Source: Panaeolus papilionaceus
Lineage: Eukaryota; Basidiomycota; Agaricomycetes; Agaricales
NCBI GenBank assembly: GCA_015501605.1
Contig: JADNRZ010000021.1
Span: 496,001 to 560,000, forward strand
Direction of reading: 5' to 3'
Length of the DNA: 64,000 nt
Both the position numbers and the translations under genes were made by a program. The notes beneath the pieces were generated by a model. The model did no database searches, had not been told where the DNA came from, and saw nothing but the letters and a program-made list of their open reading frames with translations. Below, one piece after another: positions 42,388 through 54,652 of the stretch (positions within the stretch are counted from its first letter, which is position 1; each line of letters opens with the position of its first letter).

Positions 42388-45300
42388 CTACAGAGTCGCA
42401 TACATGAATCTATCGGAAAAGACACTAACGTAGAACACTTCAGCCTCGTCGAGCACATTGCTCGATGTCCAGGCAACAGGCGCTTGTGGGCCAAACTTGG
42501 CATAAAGATGAACGCTGGACTTGATCAACTCAACGGGGATCACGCTGGCGTTCCTCTCCCCTTTGTTGTTGGTCAAACGACGCACTCTGTATAACTGTGT
42601 GTTGGGGTCCACCGTCGCCCGCCTCAAAGGTGTGAACCATTCAACATAAGCCAAGTGTCGAAAGGGGAAATCCTGCCCCAACAGAATGTTACGTCCCCTC
42701 TCTGGTAGGCCAAATACACATCGCACTTGAGCAATTCCGAAATCTAATAAAAATCAGCATTGGTTATCGGGTAATCAAGCAACGCCAATGAAAGCATACC
42801 TGCCGCAGTATCTTGTAAGTCCACGCTCTCAGGCTCTGATTTGATTCGCACTAACACCACGTCAAACCTGCCAGGGATAGGGTTACCGTACTTGTCGGGG
42901 TGTTCCGGTTCGACGTGGATAGAGTCAACGGTGCTCTCATCCAAGGGGTTGAGGGCGTGCATGTCAAAGCTGACGAACTTGATCCGATGATACACGGGCA
43001 CTTTTTGGAATGGTAAGTGAATAGATCGAACATCTGCCTCCAGTTGAGCGTTTGTTGACCCAGGATGGCGGTAGCCAGCAACATATTTTCTCAGAGCGTG
43101 TTCGAAACCCAGCGCACCATAGTTATTCACAATCTCCGTAATCGGAACAAGATTACGAGTCGGCTTGATCGTCATGCGAAGACGGCGTTGGGGTATAAGG
43201 GATGGTAGCGGCTTCACGACGTGGAGAGGTGAGTTGGAGGTGATATCCAATCGACGTCGAATAAACTTTTCATGCTGTTGCATCTGTTCCTTTCGGTGCA
43301 CCCAGCGGGTCATCTGTGGGTATTCGTCCTTGCAGTTAGAAGCCTCGTACGCCTGCTTGGTGAAGTCGATATGCAAGCGCTCGGAATACTCGGTGTTAAA
43401 GTTATCAGGTGCGCCCAAATATTCTATAAAGTCCCGATAATGGCACATAAAATGGACTTTAGGGATATTGAAGTTCTCGCGAACGCCCAAGTCAATAAAT
43501 ATCGCTTTGTTCTTGTGGAATGAATCCAAGGCTTGGTCGAGTTGGTTGAGGGTATCCGTAGTGTGGATAGGGAATCGCGCGAGATATATGAAGTCAAGCA
43601 GGGCGCGGACACATTTAACGAGACGGACGTTTGATGCACCATTGGGAAGACGGATGTCGGCTACCAGCGCCAACAGAAAACGCGATATTTGGTCATGCTC
43701 CGTACCAGTAACTCGCGAAAGATTTGATATGCCCTTCATGAAGAGTCGGATATGGTGGTTTGGAGGGAGCCTTCGACACCTGGCGTCGATCTCGGCTTCA
43801 CCAACAAGGGCCTTTATCCAGGCGACAGTGTGTTTAAAAACTCCTTGATAGAGTTGATGCAGGATATCTGGCGTGATAGCACGATAGATGTCGACGTGCG
43901 GCAGGCTTTTCCAGAAAACAGACTGGACGGGTTTGACGCCAACCTCTCGACACGCGTTCTGAAATTCCTCCGCCCCATCTTTAACTTTGTCGAGAGCTGC
44001 AATGACCGCAGGGGTTGAACGTGGCGCACGCTTACTGGTAAGTTCACCTATTTCGTTACGCGGCGCAGGGCAAACTGGACACTGACCACTCTTCACAAGT
44101 GTCACTAGAAGTTGTTCAGGGTAGTCTGCGGGGTATGCTGCCAAGATGGGAAAGCAACGCCTGACGGCGCCATCCCCACTCGTCAGCATTACACCATCTC
44201 GACCCGCTCGCTCCAGTGATTTGAGCACGAAACGCATGCAGTGGTGGAAGAGGTTAGAGAGGCATCGCCAGCGGGACGCCTTGTTCGTGATGTGCGGCAG
44301 TTTTGACGTAGGAAGGTATGCTAGAAGTATCTGACCCTGGCGAGACGGCTTACGACGTATGTGTTTAGGTATATTTCCGAGAGTGAGATACACAGGATAT
44401 GCCTGTTTACCTCGGAAATCGGTAACCTGCGTCTTGTCGGAGGAAATGATCACTGGCAGGATAGTGCACATATCACTTTTAACGTCACGCTCTACGGCTT
44501 TCTATGCATTAGTGAGTATGATACCATAGCCGAGGCGACGATGATAACTAACCTGTGTATTCCACCACCAGTTGCCGGTGTGGATGTCATGGTACATCCT
44601 AACGGAACAGTCTGGGTCTGCAAATTGTCGTTCAGGCTCAAGAATCAGGTCGTCGACGAAATCCGGATCCCGCCATAACGATTGGATGCACTCCATCACG
44701 TCGCGGGAGTAGAACTCCAGAGACTCTCCTCCCTGGTTAACCTCGTGTCTCGTGAACTGGGGCCGAGAGGGTAATTTTTTGTCGATAATATTGTTTAGCT
44801 CATCGGAGTTCTTGTATGAGAGACCAAGAGCATCGGACATCTAACAGGTACGACAATGTGAAAGATACTAGAATTCAGATCAATCGGAGAACTTACGCCT
44901 TCAATAGAAAGCAGTTCTGAAAAGGCAGTCGATCCTTGCCCCCGCAGCTTTGCCCATCGCGCAACCTCCCAGTCAAGACGCGATGTAAACGGAGCCCACG
45001 GATTCTCGCCTCCCACTGCGGATTTGTATTGTGTATCGGTGGATGCTACCCTCTGGATTGGCTGGCCAGCGCGTGACTGGGGGTACTTTTCGCTGTAACG
45101 TAGGACGACGGTTGGCTTGACACCGTATCCTTCAGACATCTTGAAGCGGATCCGCGGCATGGAGGCATTGGTAGGTTGCTCCTCTTCCCCAGAATGCGAG
45201 CTTGCTGACTCGGAATCAGGATCATTGTCATCTTCGACAGAGGGACGATTGACGGGAGCCCCGTCTCGTCGAGGCTCCCAGCCATGCTCAAGTTCAGCCT

Positions 45301-45718
45301 GCATGGCAGCAACGTCGTCCTCGAGTTCATCATTAAGGTCCCCTTGTTCAACTTGGTCCAGGCCTGGCTGAAAAACTTCATCACCCGACTCGACCTCTGA
45401 ATCAGTATCTTCGTCGCCTAGCCCTTCAAGTCTATCATCCAAAGGATCCATATCCTCATCTTGAAAGGCGAGCATACTGCCAACCTCGTCAGACTCTGAA
45501 TCAGACTCAGCGGACAAGAGAGCAGCATGAGCAGCAGCCGTTAGGCGGTCATAATAGACTGCTTTGCATGGCGTTCCGTCAGCGCTCTGAGCAAGGTGAT
45601 TCTGCAAGCCTTTCATGGTGAATGATGACCTGCAAGCGGGACATTGGCCGTGTGCGTCGGTGGGATGATAGTCGGACATTGAGCTGAGACTCGGAGTGGG
45701 ACTGGATGAGTGCAGCAT
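42388..45718 (-). CDS. Plavaka-family transposase (four exons, 1055 aa)
   Basis: Exons on the minus strand: 45718-44897, 44840-44553, 44501-42800 and 42743-42388; phases agree and sum to 1056 codons. The N terminus has a zinc-finger-like CPACRSSFTMKGLQNHL...C. A long acidic Ser/Asp/Glu linker follows, then LPSRPQFTRHEV and the hallmark PERQFADPDCSVRMYHDI..GNWWWNTQ. The catalytic region has TQVTDFRGKQAYPVYLTLGN, SGDGAVRRCFPILA, ITPDILHQLYQG and NTEYSERLHIDFTKQAYEAS, giving candidate acidic residues of the RNase H-fold nuclease. These features match the Plavaka transposases of Agaricomycetes, relatives of CACTA/EnSpm. An alternative start is MSDYHPTD at 45679. The gene is complete, without stops, so it may be active. 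Confidence 0.92.
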
Positions 45719-45969
45719 TCGTAATAGATGATAGACAAATAGTTAGTGATTAACCTGAGATTGCAGAAAACGTCCATTTTTTGCGTAGGAGTGAGTTTTA
45801 ACCAAGTTTGGAAACGCGGGATCATTTAAAGGCGCAGACCAACAGAGCACAAACAAAAAAAAATCGTATCCGCCTGCGTTTTTTCTTATCTTCCTGGTCT
45901 GCGTCTCTCATCTTCCTTGTATCCAGCCCGAAAAAAACTGGGTTTTCATTAAAACCCTGTTCTGGTGTC
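45719..45969. promoter_or_regulatory. Shared divergent promoter region of transposase and DUF6532-type gene
   Basis: Only 251 bp separate the transposase ATG (minus) from the DUF6532-type ATG (plus). The gap is A/T-rich in the middle and holds no frame, so both genes probably share it and may be co-regulated. Confidence 0.55.
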
Positions 45970-48724
45970 ATGGACTTGTCCGACAGCGAAATTAATCGCA
46001 AGCGGGTGGCTGATCAGAGGACCTTACGTCGCAAAATGGACCTACAGGCCGCAAAAGAAGCAGCCGATGAGATGACCATTGCCGCTGGTCGAGGTAAGTC
46101 ATTTTTTTTAAAAAATTTCTGCTTTACACTCAATGTCTTGATGCGCATCTCACCTTAGGTCAAAGGAAGGCCATGGAGAAAGCAAAGAAGAATGCCAGTA
46201 AGTCTTGGTTTATTGTCATCCAGAACTATCTCTTGTTGAAAATTTTCTCAAATAGTATGGCGTGAAGAAAAAAGAGGAACCAAACGCAAGCCCTCTCGTT
46301 CCCCTTCCCCCGTGGTTAAAAGAAAAAGGACAGGTATTTTCTGTAGTTCAAGGTTCATCTTTTTTTTCTTCATCTGATAAAATTCGTTGTAGCTGCCAGT
46401 ATCAAACAGACCGACTCGGAAATATCCACAGCAACCCAGCGCCTTCCACGTCCCAATACTGTGAAAAAAGGTATGTATCCTAGTCGCCTCATATTGACAC
46501 CAACGCTTACTATACATATGCAGGGACTTCGTCATCTACTAAGACCCACAGGACAAAAATCGTCGTCCCAAGCTCCGACATTTCCGCAGACGAGTCTCCA
46601 GTTGACCTCTCTTCGGATGAACAGTCGTTCTCCGATGAAGAACAATCAGAGGACGGTGATCACGGTGATGAGCTCAGCTGCGACGACGACAACGAAGCCT
46701 TTTCGGAAAGTGGCTTGAAACGCCAGATGCTTGAAGAAGTACTCGTTCATTTTACATTGTTAAAAACTTACTCATCTTTAATAGATACCCTCCATCGGAG
46801 GCGGCGTAGAGAACATCTTCGACGAGGACGATGATGTTGAGTTTGTACCTCGCAGAAAATTATCATCCTCTCCTATGGAGTACCCAGACTCCGTGTCTTC
46901 GTCGCCATCACCAGACATCAAGGCTCACAGCGCCAGGGCGTCCAACAAGTCCACGTCCAAGGGTGGCTCACAGACCACATCCAAAAAAAATGAACAAGTT
47001 TCGGTGAGTGGAAACCAATTGACCTTTATTATGCTAACAAGTACTACGCAACAGGACCACAACGACGATTTGGGTGATTCGGATTCGTCGCTTCCCAAAA
47101 GCATTCTCCCTGAACACTTAATCACTGGCAAGCGGAAGAATGTCGACAAGGTAAGCACGTTCAAAATCAATACATCAGTGTCGATGAGCGAAATTCACTC
47201 ACCCTTCATGTGAGTACAGAACAAAGCTACTAATAAGAAAGTCAAAAAGGTACGGACTACATATTTGTTGTCTTCATGCAATTGTTAATGACAACATCAC
47301 AGCGCGACTTGGCAATGTTATCAGAGGTACGTTCATTCCATCATCAATGAGATTTGATTTCTGACAGCACACAATACTAGCGATCATCGTCCGTCAAGTC
47401 TCAGGCTATTGGACGATCATCCATTAGCAAGACCCAACACCGTCACAAGCTCATGGTGGCCAAAGTTGCGGCAGCCCCATCGGATGATGAGCCATCAGAC
47501 GAGAACCCTTCAAGTTCACTGGCACCCCCTTCAGAGGACGAAACTGAATGGCCTCGTGTCGCACGACTCGACCTGCGAGGCAACGGAAAACTTCTCAACC
47601 AAAACCGATACATCATCGCCCTCGTTCACCTCGCAATCGACATTGTTCTCAAAACCATTCATCTCGAAAATCCCTGGCCCGAACGTGAGAAGTGGGCCGC
47701 CTATCGCCTAGAAATATTATTAAAGGCAGCCAGGAAATTGCTGAAGAAAGAACGGGAGTACTCCAAGATCATTCTCCGCGTTCAGCTTGACCCGACTTTC
47801 TGTAACAAAGTCGGCAAGTGGGTAAGTTGTTCTATTTTTATATTTCGCAAACTCGATTACATCTCCATCACCAGTTCATGGACCGCATCTCACACTGCCG
47901 TAATGGTGTCATTGCTGCTGCCCGCCGCGAAATATGCGCATATCGACTAGGAAAGGGTGACGAATGCATTGAGCGAGTTAGGCTTCTCATGCTCGACGAC
48001 GCATATTGTCACCCTGGCGGCTTTGCAACGATGGGACCTGAGAAAAGGGTGAGTAATATTCATTATAGTTGACAGTTGCTTTGTCTCACTGTACCCAGAT
48101 CGAGTACATTTCCGAGAGCACGCCCTCCAAGAACCTTAAGTTCATGAATCCTGTCATCATCGATACGGTTATCGAGGCCTTTTTCTCTAAGTCGACATCC
48201 TCAGGTTGGAAATACAGGGATTTATACGAGACGTCACTCCCTGATCGCCCGGAACACCAGAGACCCGAGATTCCAATGAGCTTGCTCGCTTTGGCTGCTG
48301 CTGCAGTAAGTCATATTAGTATTCAAGTTGATCATGACAATAACTTTTCTTACATTCCTTCAGGTTCGTACCGCCATCTGGGAGATGCGAGACGGGGTGA
48401 TTCCCCTCACTGCAAAGCAAGTCAAGCAGTCGGGCTCTACTGATGCTCGCGTTCAAGACCAGTTCACCGGAGACGCAGTCTTTGGAGTGTACCAGGGTCA
48501 CATCAGCCACCTCAAGGCATTGCAAGTGAAAGGAAAGGTCAGCTATCATAAGCTCATGGCAGAGATCTACGAGCGAGTTAAGTAAGTATTTTTTTTCTCT
48601 TCAACCTATTTTTCTGATCATCTTCGTTAGGGCTCGTGATACCGGTGGAGGGTCTGGTCTCCCTGACGGCAAGTTCACCAGTGCTCCTCTTGCAGGTGTT
48701 GATACTAGTTTCCTCGAAAATTAA
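45970..48724 (+). CDS. DUF6532-type protein within the Plavaka-type element (678 aa, 14 exons)
   Basis: Exons: 45970-46093, 46159-46197, 46256-46333, 46393-46470, 46524-46738, 46785-47003, 47055-47150, 47220-47249, 47303-47326, 47381-47821, 47875-48048, 48099-48305, 48364-48581, 48631-48724. They sum to 2037 nt, an exact 679 codons. The first about 320 residues are Lys/Arg- and Ser/Asp-rich, with KRKPSRSPSPVVKRKRT as a likely nuclear signal. The C-terminal half is folded (RYIIALVHLAIDIVLKT, YRLEILLKAARKLL, VIIDTVIEAFFSK, LLALAAAAVRTAIWE). This matches my memory of the Agaricomycete domain DUF6532, whose function is unknown. It is divergent from the transposase and is the gene nearest the right end. 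It may help transposition or target chromatin, which is inference. Confidence 0.8.
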
Positions 48725-49046
48725 TTGTCATGTAGTAATCCTGTCATCATCATATTTCTATCAATGTCATTGTTAAACCCCCACTCATTATTACTTGTGT
48801 GATATTACCTAAGCTTATTACAGGGTTTGAATTACTTTTTTTTTACTTATGACATGTATATGCCATGGTTATATTGCGCTTATTGATGCTTATTGATGCT
48901 TGATGGACATGGAATAAGTTGCGATTTCTTTGGGACTTACATTATTCTACTGATTCCACATATCCTGCTTATCTTCACTTAATATACCTTATACCTTTGT
49001 ATTGTTGCTTATGTGTTGCTTTAAGTAGATCCGGTTTTGCCTGATG
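48725..49046 (+). repeat. Right end of the Plavaka-type element with subterminal repeats
   Basis: A/T-rich DNA with repeated cttattgatg, tgcttatct, ttgcttatg and ttgcttta strings. It includes the complement (48968-48981) of the left-end motif TAAGTGAAGATAAG and ends in the terminal inverted repeat at 49022-49046. It probably also carries the 3' end of the DUF6532-type transcript. Confidence 0.75.
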
Positions 49047-50084
49047 TCTGCGCCCGACTTTGCACTTGTGCGAATGGCATACTCTCAGCATATTCGAGAG
49101 AGCTCGTTTGGCTCCAACCTCTATAACGACCTCCAGCAACGGATTCAAAACCTCAGCCTGGAAATTGCCAATTTGCAGTCTGACTTACTTGGAGCAGCAG
49201 AACAAGACGATGCGCAGCTGACTGCAATGCTTATTCTGCAACTCGACTCAGCACAGAAACTCCTTGCCATGTTTGAGCAGGAGATGCATGAATTTGGACC
49301 GCCGCCTGCCAACACCCCTCCAGTTCACAATCTAATTTCAGTATCACCCAGATCTAGGACACTAGCTGCGGTCTCCCAGACATTAGATGTACTTACAGAC
49401 ACGCCTCCTGTAAACGCCATTCAAATTGTGGATTCAGCATCAAGAGAATCCGGGGATCAAATACAGGAACCAGCATCGTCGATGCCTGTTCTTGTTCTTC
49501 CTGCTACACAAATATCCGACCCTGTTTATCACCAACCACTTATGGTTCTTCAAGTCAACACTTCTCATGCTCCCCACACGCCCGTTTCTCTGCCAGAAGA
49601 GCAAATAATTGACCCTATTTCGATTCAGGCAAACCCCAATAGCCTTCGCAGAGCAAGGCTCACCAGAGTTGTGGACTGGATGAAGGGGTGGATCAGGAAG
49701 TTGCGCGAGCGTCTCAATAATTGATTTATCTACTTGGTGCGTCTGCTGTCCCATAATGTTAAAGAGTTGCTAACATGTGATCATTAGCACTTGGTTCTGT
49801 ACCACTCCCGTTTGTTGATGAAGATACAATTTTCTTCCCTGTTATTCTATTTCTCGTTTCTTTGTTGTGATATTTTTCACTCGTATCTCGTAGCACTAGC
49901 GCCCAACTTTCCCTTCTCTCGATGACCGCTCTTAGTATTCATACCATCTCTACGAGCTTGTTCTATACAATATATTTATTCCATCGCGACAGTAATTCTC
50001 ATACCTTTTGGCCTAGTCTGATTGATCAATATCGATGCCGCATGAAAGTGAAGGAGAACTTAACAGCCGAAGTACAGGAATGGT

Positions 50085-50285
50085 TCTCGGGTGACATAAA
50101 TCTGATCGGATTGGAGCGGGAGACTCAGAGGACAATGCGCAACTCGATGCCATTCTGGTTTCACAACCTGACAAGACGCTACTTGCAGCATTCGAGGGTG
50201 GGATATGCGAGTTTGGATCACCCCCTGTGACGCCTGGGACCTTTGCCATTTTCTCGAGACTCGCACTCCTCCCATCCCACATCTG
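50085..50285 (+). pseudogene. Decayed C-terminal fragment of another GTPase-like copy
   Basis: In one frame the DNA reads SDRIGAGDSEDNAQLDAI, then LLAAFEGGICEFGSPP. This lines up with SDLLGAAEQDDAQLTAML...LLAMFEQEMHEFGPPP of copy C, 0.8 kb upstream. The 5' part of the gene is absent and the frame ends shortly after, near 50289. It is a fifth, older member or a local partial duplication. Confidence 0.65.
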
Positions 50286-51423
50286 TTGTTGGGACACCAT
50301 TTCTGAAGCTTATTGATAACAGATTTACCTACTGTGTCCGTAGTTTCATGGTGTTAGTCTTTAGAGCGTCGCTCATAGGTGTTCAGCTGTCACGTATCTT
50401 TCTTCTCTCGTTCTACGTGAGCCTACAATGTACCTTTCTCAGGACACCTTGAATCCTCAATTTTTCAATCTGATGTCTTTTGTTCATTATCTTCATTCAA
50501 CCATGTTACCTACATACCAGCCTACAACCTTTTCCCAACTGTTCTCTGTGATCAACATTCCCAGTACTGATGTTAAGACTCGACTCATGACATCCCTTGC
50601 TTGTCGTGTTTGTTCATTTCATTAGTATTATCGTCTTACATGTCATCGTTTTACATCGGATCCTTCGTGATACTGACACGCAAGCCAATGAACTCTAATG
50701 GTGAACTGTGAGCCTGGAGACTTAACGGTTCCCATCCTCAGTTATCGCATAGCAAACAGGGTCGTAAGCACATTAGGTAGGTTAATCGAATGTCACACAT
50801 ACCTTGCTCATTAATCCTGAATACTCGACTTTGGAAGGAAAATGGTATTGAGAAATAGGATAGAAGCGCTGATGAGAGGAGAGAGAACAACAGCAACTAC
50901 AGATAGTACTGTTGACCAGAACCGCATAGTTGGATTTTGCTCAGTTCACACTTTGACTCTTCGGCTGTGTGTCGGCTCCTACTGACACCCCCCTCTGATG
51001 GAGTCGCACGCCCCTATTTATTGACGGAGCCTTCATGAAGTTTACTGAAGTAGCACAAGTTCATGTTGGAATGTAGTGTGGAAATTATTTTTCACTTAAT
51101 TTTATATGTCAAATATTGAATATATGTAGCCAAGACAAAACCGAAAAATTCTGGCAAGGACTCGGAGTTGTGAGTAATTGATTATAACTTGTACTGTGGC
51201 CGTTATCCTGGGTGTGTCCATTCTATCTTGGCTAGTGTTGCTGCGAGCACGAGCGAACTCCACTCGAGGTGGCCTCAAGTTTGACATTTGGATATAAAAG
51301 GGAACTCGACTCGAGCTGGCTCGATCCTAATATAGAAGAGTGGTTTGATGCGGCCAACACCTTTTCTTTGCCAACACTGTGAATTCTGAGTCCTGCCTAT
51401 CTGTCACTAACATTCATCGTCGT
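50286..51423. other. Gene-free stretch between array remnant and second retrotransposon
   Basis: Mostly A/T-rich with scattered short frames and a TATA-like gatataaaag near 51292. No recognisable domain, RNA gene or repeat boundary was found. Confidence 0.35.
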
Positions 51424-51426
51424 TGA

Positions 51427-52040
51427 TGAGCAGCTATAGCCCCTACACCCTGGAATAGGATTGTAGTAATTATTCAATTAGTATTGTTCATCTCGCTTCC
51501 TTATCACATGACCTCCGTTTCACAGCTGTAGTCATGTGACCTCCGTTTCACAACCTCTTTAGTTTAACTATTAGTTTAGCTCACGGCTCCCTCTCGTGAC
51601 CAATTCATTCCCAGCCCATACTTGCAGAGTCGATGCACTTAGCGCTCATAAAACCTGTAGGACGACATTTATCCCCTTCTCAAACACTCATAAATCCCCT
51701 CTTCATTTCCCTCCACATTTTGCTTTTATCCCATACCTTTCAACATCTAGTTACATTTTATGATTCAATTCTTTTGTAGTTTTACATTTCACTCCTCATA
51801 TTTTAGGGTTTTATTACCAGTTAATTGGTTGTATGACCAGTTCATGTGTAGTTTATGACCAGCTTATGTGTAGTTTATGACCAGCTTATGACAACCTCAG
51901 CTCCCTTTTGGTTAGTTACTTCTAATATATAAACCATGTATTTAGGATAGTTTTAAGGAGAGACAATTTTCGCTTCCTTTCCTTCACTCAGATTAAGACA
52001 TCAAAATCATTCTATTTCTAATCCACTATCTACTTCTACA
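51427..52040 (+). repeat. 5' LTR of the second Ty3/gypsy element (right edge approximate)
   Basis: Begins TGAGCAGC. It holds two close copies of catgacctccgtttcaca (about 51507-51551), a short tandem repeat gtgtagtttatgaccagctt (about 51845-51895) and the TATA-like atatataaacc (about 51929). The right edge, perhaps ..TTCTACA near 52040, cannot be set because the 3' LTR is truncated. Confidence 0.75.
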
Positions 52041-53034
52041 ACTACCAAGGTCAACAAGTAGGCCCTCTGCATCGAAGTCCGTGACCCGCAACCTCAGAGC
52101 GCCCCCTTCAGCAATTCGCTTTCTGTGTTATTTACTTTATTTGCATCGTTAGCCGGATTGCACGCGCATCAAATTGGAGCCCACCGCGAGGGATTTCAAA
52201 CTATTGCGTCTACTCGTTTCCGAACCCTCCGCCAACCCTCACATAGAGAGGTTGACGTTCGCTCATTTGAAACTCGATCCAACCACGAAACTGACACCGA
52301 GTCAGACGATTTATTCGAACCGATACCAGCTGCCAAAGCTACACACAACAACCTTTCTCCTTTAAATTCCGGCTCCCCGCTTTATCTACAGTCAGACCTC
52401 CCACCCGATCCACAGAACATCAGCAACCATTTCAATAACTGGTCACCGTTTAGACCTCTCTCAGCCACTCACAAATCACCAAATCATTCAAGTCCTCAAT
52501 CCTATACTCCACCAGGCCTTCCATCATCATATCTCAACTTCCACCCTCTCTCAACATCAACCAGCATCGACCTCGAAGCACTTTTAATTCCTCGTTCACC
52601 TGAACCACTCCAATCACCACCTCCATTAGCTCAAGCATTGCTTCCTTCACATATTCAGGTTATGGCAACCACACCTTCCATGCCGCTACGTGGAGAACGT
52701 GGCGCACCAACTTTCAATACCAAGCACCCCACTGACATACACCGATACTTTACCGCCCTTGAGACTCTCTTCACTCGCTGCTCAGTACAGCAGGAGATTG
52801 ACAAAAAGTCTTGGGCAATTCACTACCTCGACTCGACTCTAGCAGACTCTTGGGAAGCTTTACCTGAGTACTCCGATGCAACAAAGACCTTTGCCGATCT
52901 CAAGACCCAACTTCTTGACCTTCACCTGTAGAGGCTGGCTTCATTAATGAAAGACTGTCTTTCGACAGTGAGTGCTCATTTATCAGAACTGTCCATGGGC
53001 AGTGACTGTCAATAGGCAGTGGGCTGGCTTTTGT

Positions 53035-53300
53035 CAGTGGGGGGGGATTTTCCGGGGGTGGGGGATGGGTAGGGGGGTGGGTAGGGGCATATAGGGGGTG
53101 AAATAGGTGATATTCCGGGTGTAGGAGGATGGGTAGGGGGTTGGGAATAGGGGGGATGGATGGGGGGATGCTGGATAGGGGCTGATGGCTTATCTGGCTG
53201 GGTAGGGGTAGGGGAAATATTGCCGGATAGATATGATATGGGTATGGGGGTGTAGAGAAAAAAATCAGGATCCCGGAATGGGTATTTTCGGGGTGGGGGG
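53035..53300 (+). repeat. G-rich tract, left arm of foldback element 2 (mirror at 57180-57450)
   Basis: Dense runs such as GGGGGGATTTTCCGGGGGTG and GGGTAGGGGGGTGGGTAGGG, with the complement in the right arm. It lies just inside the terminal repeat, as in foldback element 1, and could fold into G-quadruplexes. Confidence 0.7.
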
Positions 53301-53479
53301 ATCAGTGGTTGGCGAGCAATTAAGGAAATACACTCTCAGAGCTGGTGATAAATCAAAATAAATCGAAAAAATAATATAAATCGCAAATAGCGCGCTCAAT
53401 TCTGCTCCGATTAGGCTGAAATTTTGAACGCAGCCTCCCACATATGATCCCTATCGACCCTTAAAAAATGTTTTTTTAT

Positions 53480-54640
53480 ATGGGTCACTTGAAAAGCCCC
53501 TATCTTTGGCCCAAACAGTATCCTGCTCAATATTGCACCGCTCTGGGCACCATTTTGGATGATCTATATATCGTTAGAAAGCTATTAACAGCCTCTATAA
53601 GATCCCACCATCCGATCCACCAAATTGTACCAGTAACCCAGCAGATCAGGTTCGCTTTTTCCGCTTTTTTAGCCCCTATTCCCCCTACTACAATTATTTC
53701 CTCAATATTGCTTCGCTTTTGGCACTATTTGGGGGGGGATATATATCATTAGAAAGGTATACACTATATCTATCCATTCATGTGGTCTGATCTGCCAAAT
53801 GTGGCCACAGAAGCAGCAGATCTGCTCTGGTTATTGTGCATTGATTAAATGAGCCCCTATTTGCAAATCAGATCTTCGTCCTGATCAGGAATATTAATGT
53901 GATGTCATTGATCCCATTTAATCTCGTCAATCCTCATTAATTAGCTTCGCTTTTTTGGGAAATTGGTATCACTGATCTGCTCTCAGGCACTAATGACATC
54001 ACACTAATTAATATTCCTCTTCCACCATTATTGCAGCATTTATTCCACCGCTTTTTTGGCCCTTTTATATGGATATATATATATCACTAGAAAGCTACAG
54101 TTGTCTAGTATTTGAATCTGATTTTTACTTAGTTAATTCCCTCCAGTAGATTACCCAAAACAGCTCCGCTTTTTTGATAATCAATAGCCCCTATTTATTA
54201 ATAGCATTATTACTGCTGCATTTTCCACCGCTTTTTTGGCTCTTTTTCTGCACACCATATATACCATTAGAAAGCTATAAGTGTCTAGTTTAAGAATCTA
54301 TCATTATATTATCACTATCCTCACTGGGGACTGCACCATTCAATTTCGCTTTTTTGGTAATTAAATGGGCCCCTATCTTTCATTATATTTCTTTGTGCAC
54401 CATTTATATTTATTCCCTTTATTATTTTAATTGACATATATATATCACTGGAAAGCTACAATTGCCTACTTTCAGAATCTGAAAACAGAATATAAATGTT
54501 GTGCTTATGGAGGGAGTAATTGCATTTCGCATTTTGGGTACCAGAGCGTGGGAACACACCTTGATCCTCCTTCTCCTCCTCCCCCCTCCGCTTTTTTGGC
54601 TTCATTCCTCCACACTCCCTGCAGCTGCTAACCTGAAACT
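53480..54640. repeat. Degenerate tandem modules of foldback element 2 (mirror at 55840-57010)
   Basis: About five to six repeats of a unit whose conserved pieces are agcccctat, (c)cgcttttttggc and atatatcattagaaagctat, separated by variable A/T-rich DNA. The frame of 94 aa seen on both arms (53468-53752 and its mirror) is a by-product of the repeats. Confidence 0.65.
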
Positions 54641-54652
54641 TGGTACACATTT

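Larger units (their letters stand above)
36699..49046. mobile_element. Plavaka-type (CACTA-related) DNA transposon carrying five or more genes, 12,348 bp
   Basis: The ends are inverted repeats of about 25 bp matching at 20 positions (left CATCAGGAAAAACGGG, right reading inward CATCAGGCAAAACCGG). They are flanked by a 2-bp duplication TC (36697-36698, 49047-49048). Removing element plus one TC restores the GTPase exon 5 frame exactly (gattgtatttctgcgcccgac). Subterminal inverted TAAGTGAAGATAAG (36744-36757; complement 48968-48981) and repeated gcttatt/tgctta strings look like transposase-binding sites. The interior holds a Plavaka-family transposase, an Spt5-like protein, a DUF6532-type protein and two or three unknown genes. 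All lie between the repeats, so they are part of the element. Confidence 0.88.
31690..49724 (+). pseudogene. P-loop GTPase-like gene, copy C, split by two transposable elements
   Basis: Exon 1 is 31690-31805, exon 2 31858-31891 (with ILGPTGAGKST) and exon 3 starts 31953 (..LVDVPGFADT..). A 4152-bp palindromic element follows at 32178. Exon 4 resumes after 36331 (VYRVLYFTPVNTPRLPGSHR, ITIVTMMWD) and ends at about 36555. Exon 5 runs 36607-36698, is cut by the 12.3-kb Plavaka-type element, and continues 49049-49724 in the same frame (..FDCIS / APDFALV..). Apart from the insertions the codons are open. The C-terminal tail is about 50 residues longer than in copies A and B and ends in an amphipathic WMKGWIRKLRERLNN. 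The intron-3 acceptor region is altered relative to A and B. It cannot make a normal product as it stands. Confidence 0.85.

Noticed and set aside
42388..45718. KDZ (Kyakuja-Dileera-Zisupton) transposase
   Set aside because: The N-terminal zinc finger, the ADPD..RMYHDIHTG..WWWNTQ segment and the DFRGKQAYPVYLTLGN segment fit Plavaka instead. No CxC-type KDZ cysteine cluster or TET/JBP gene was seen.
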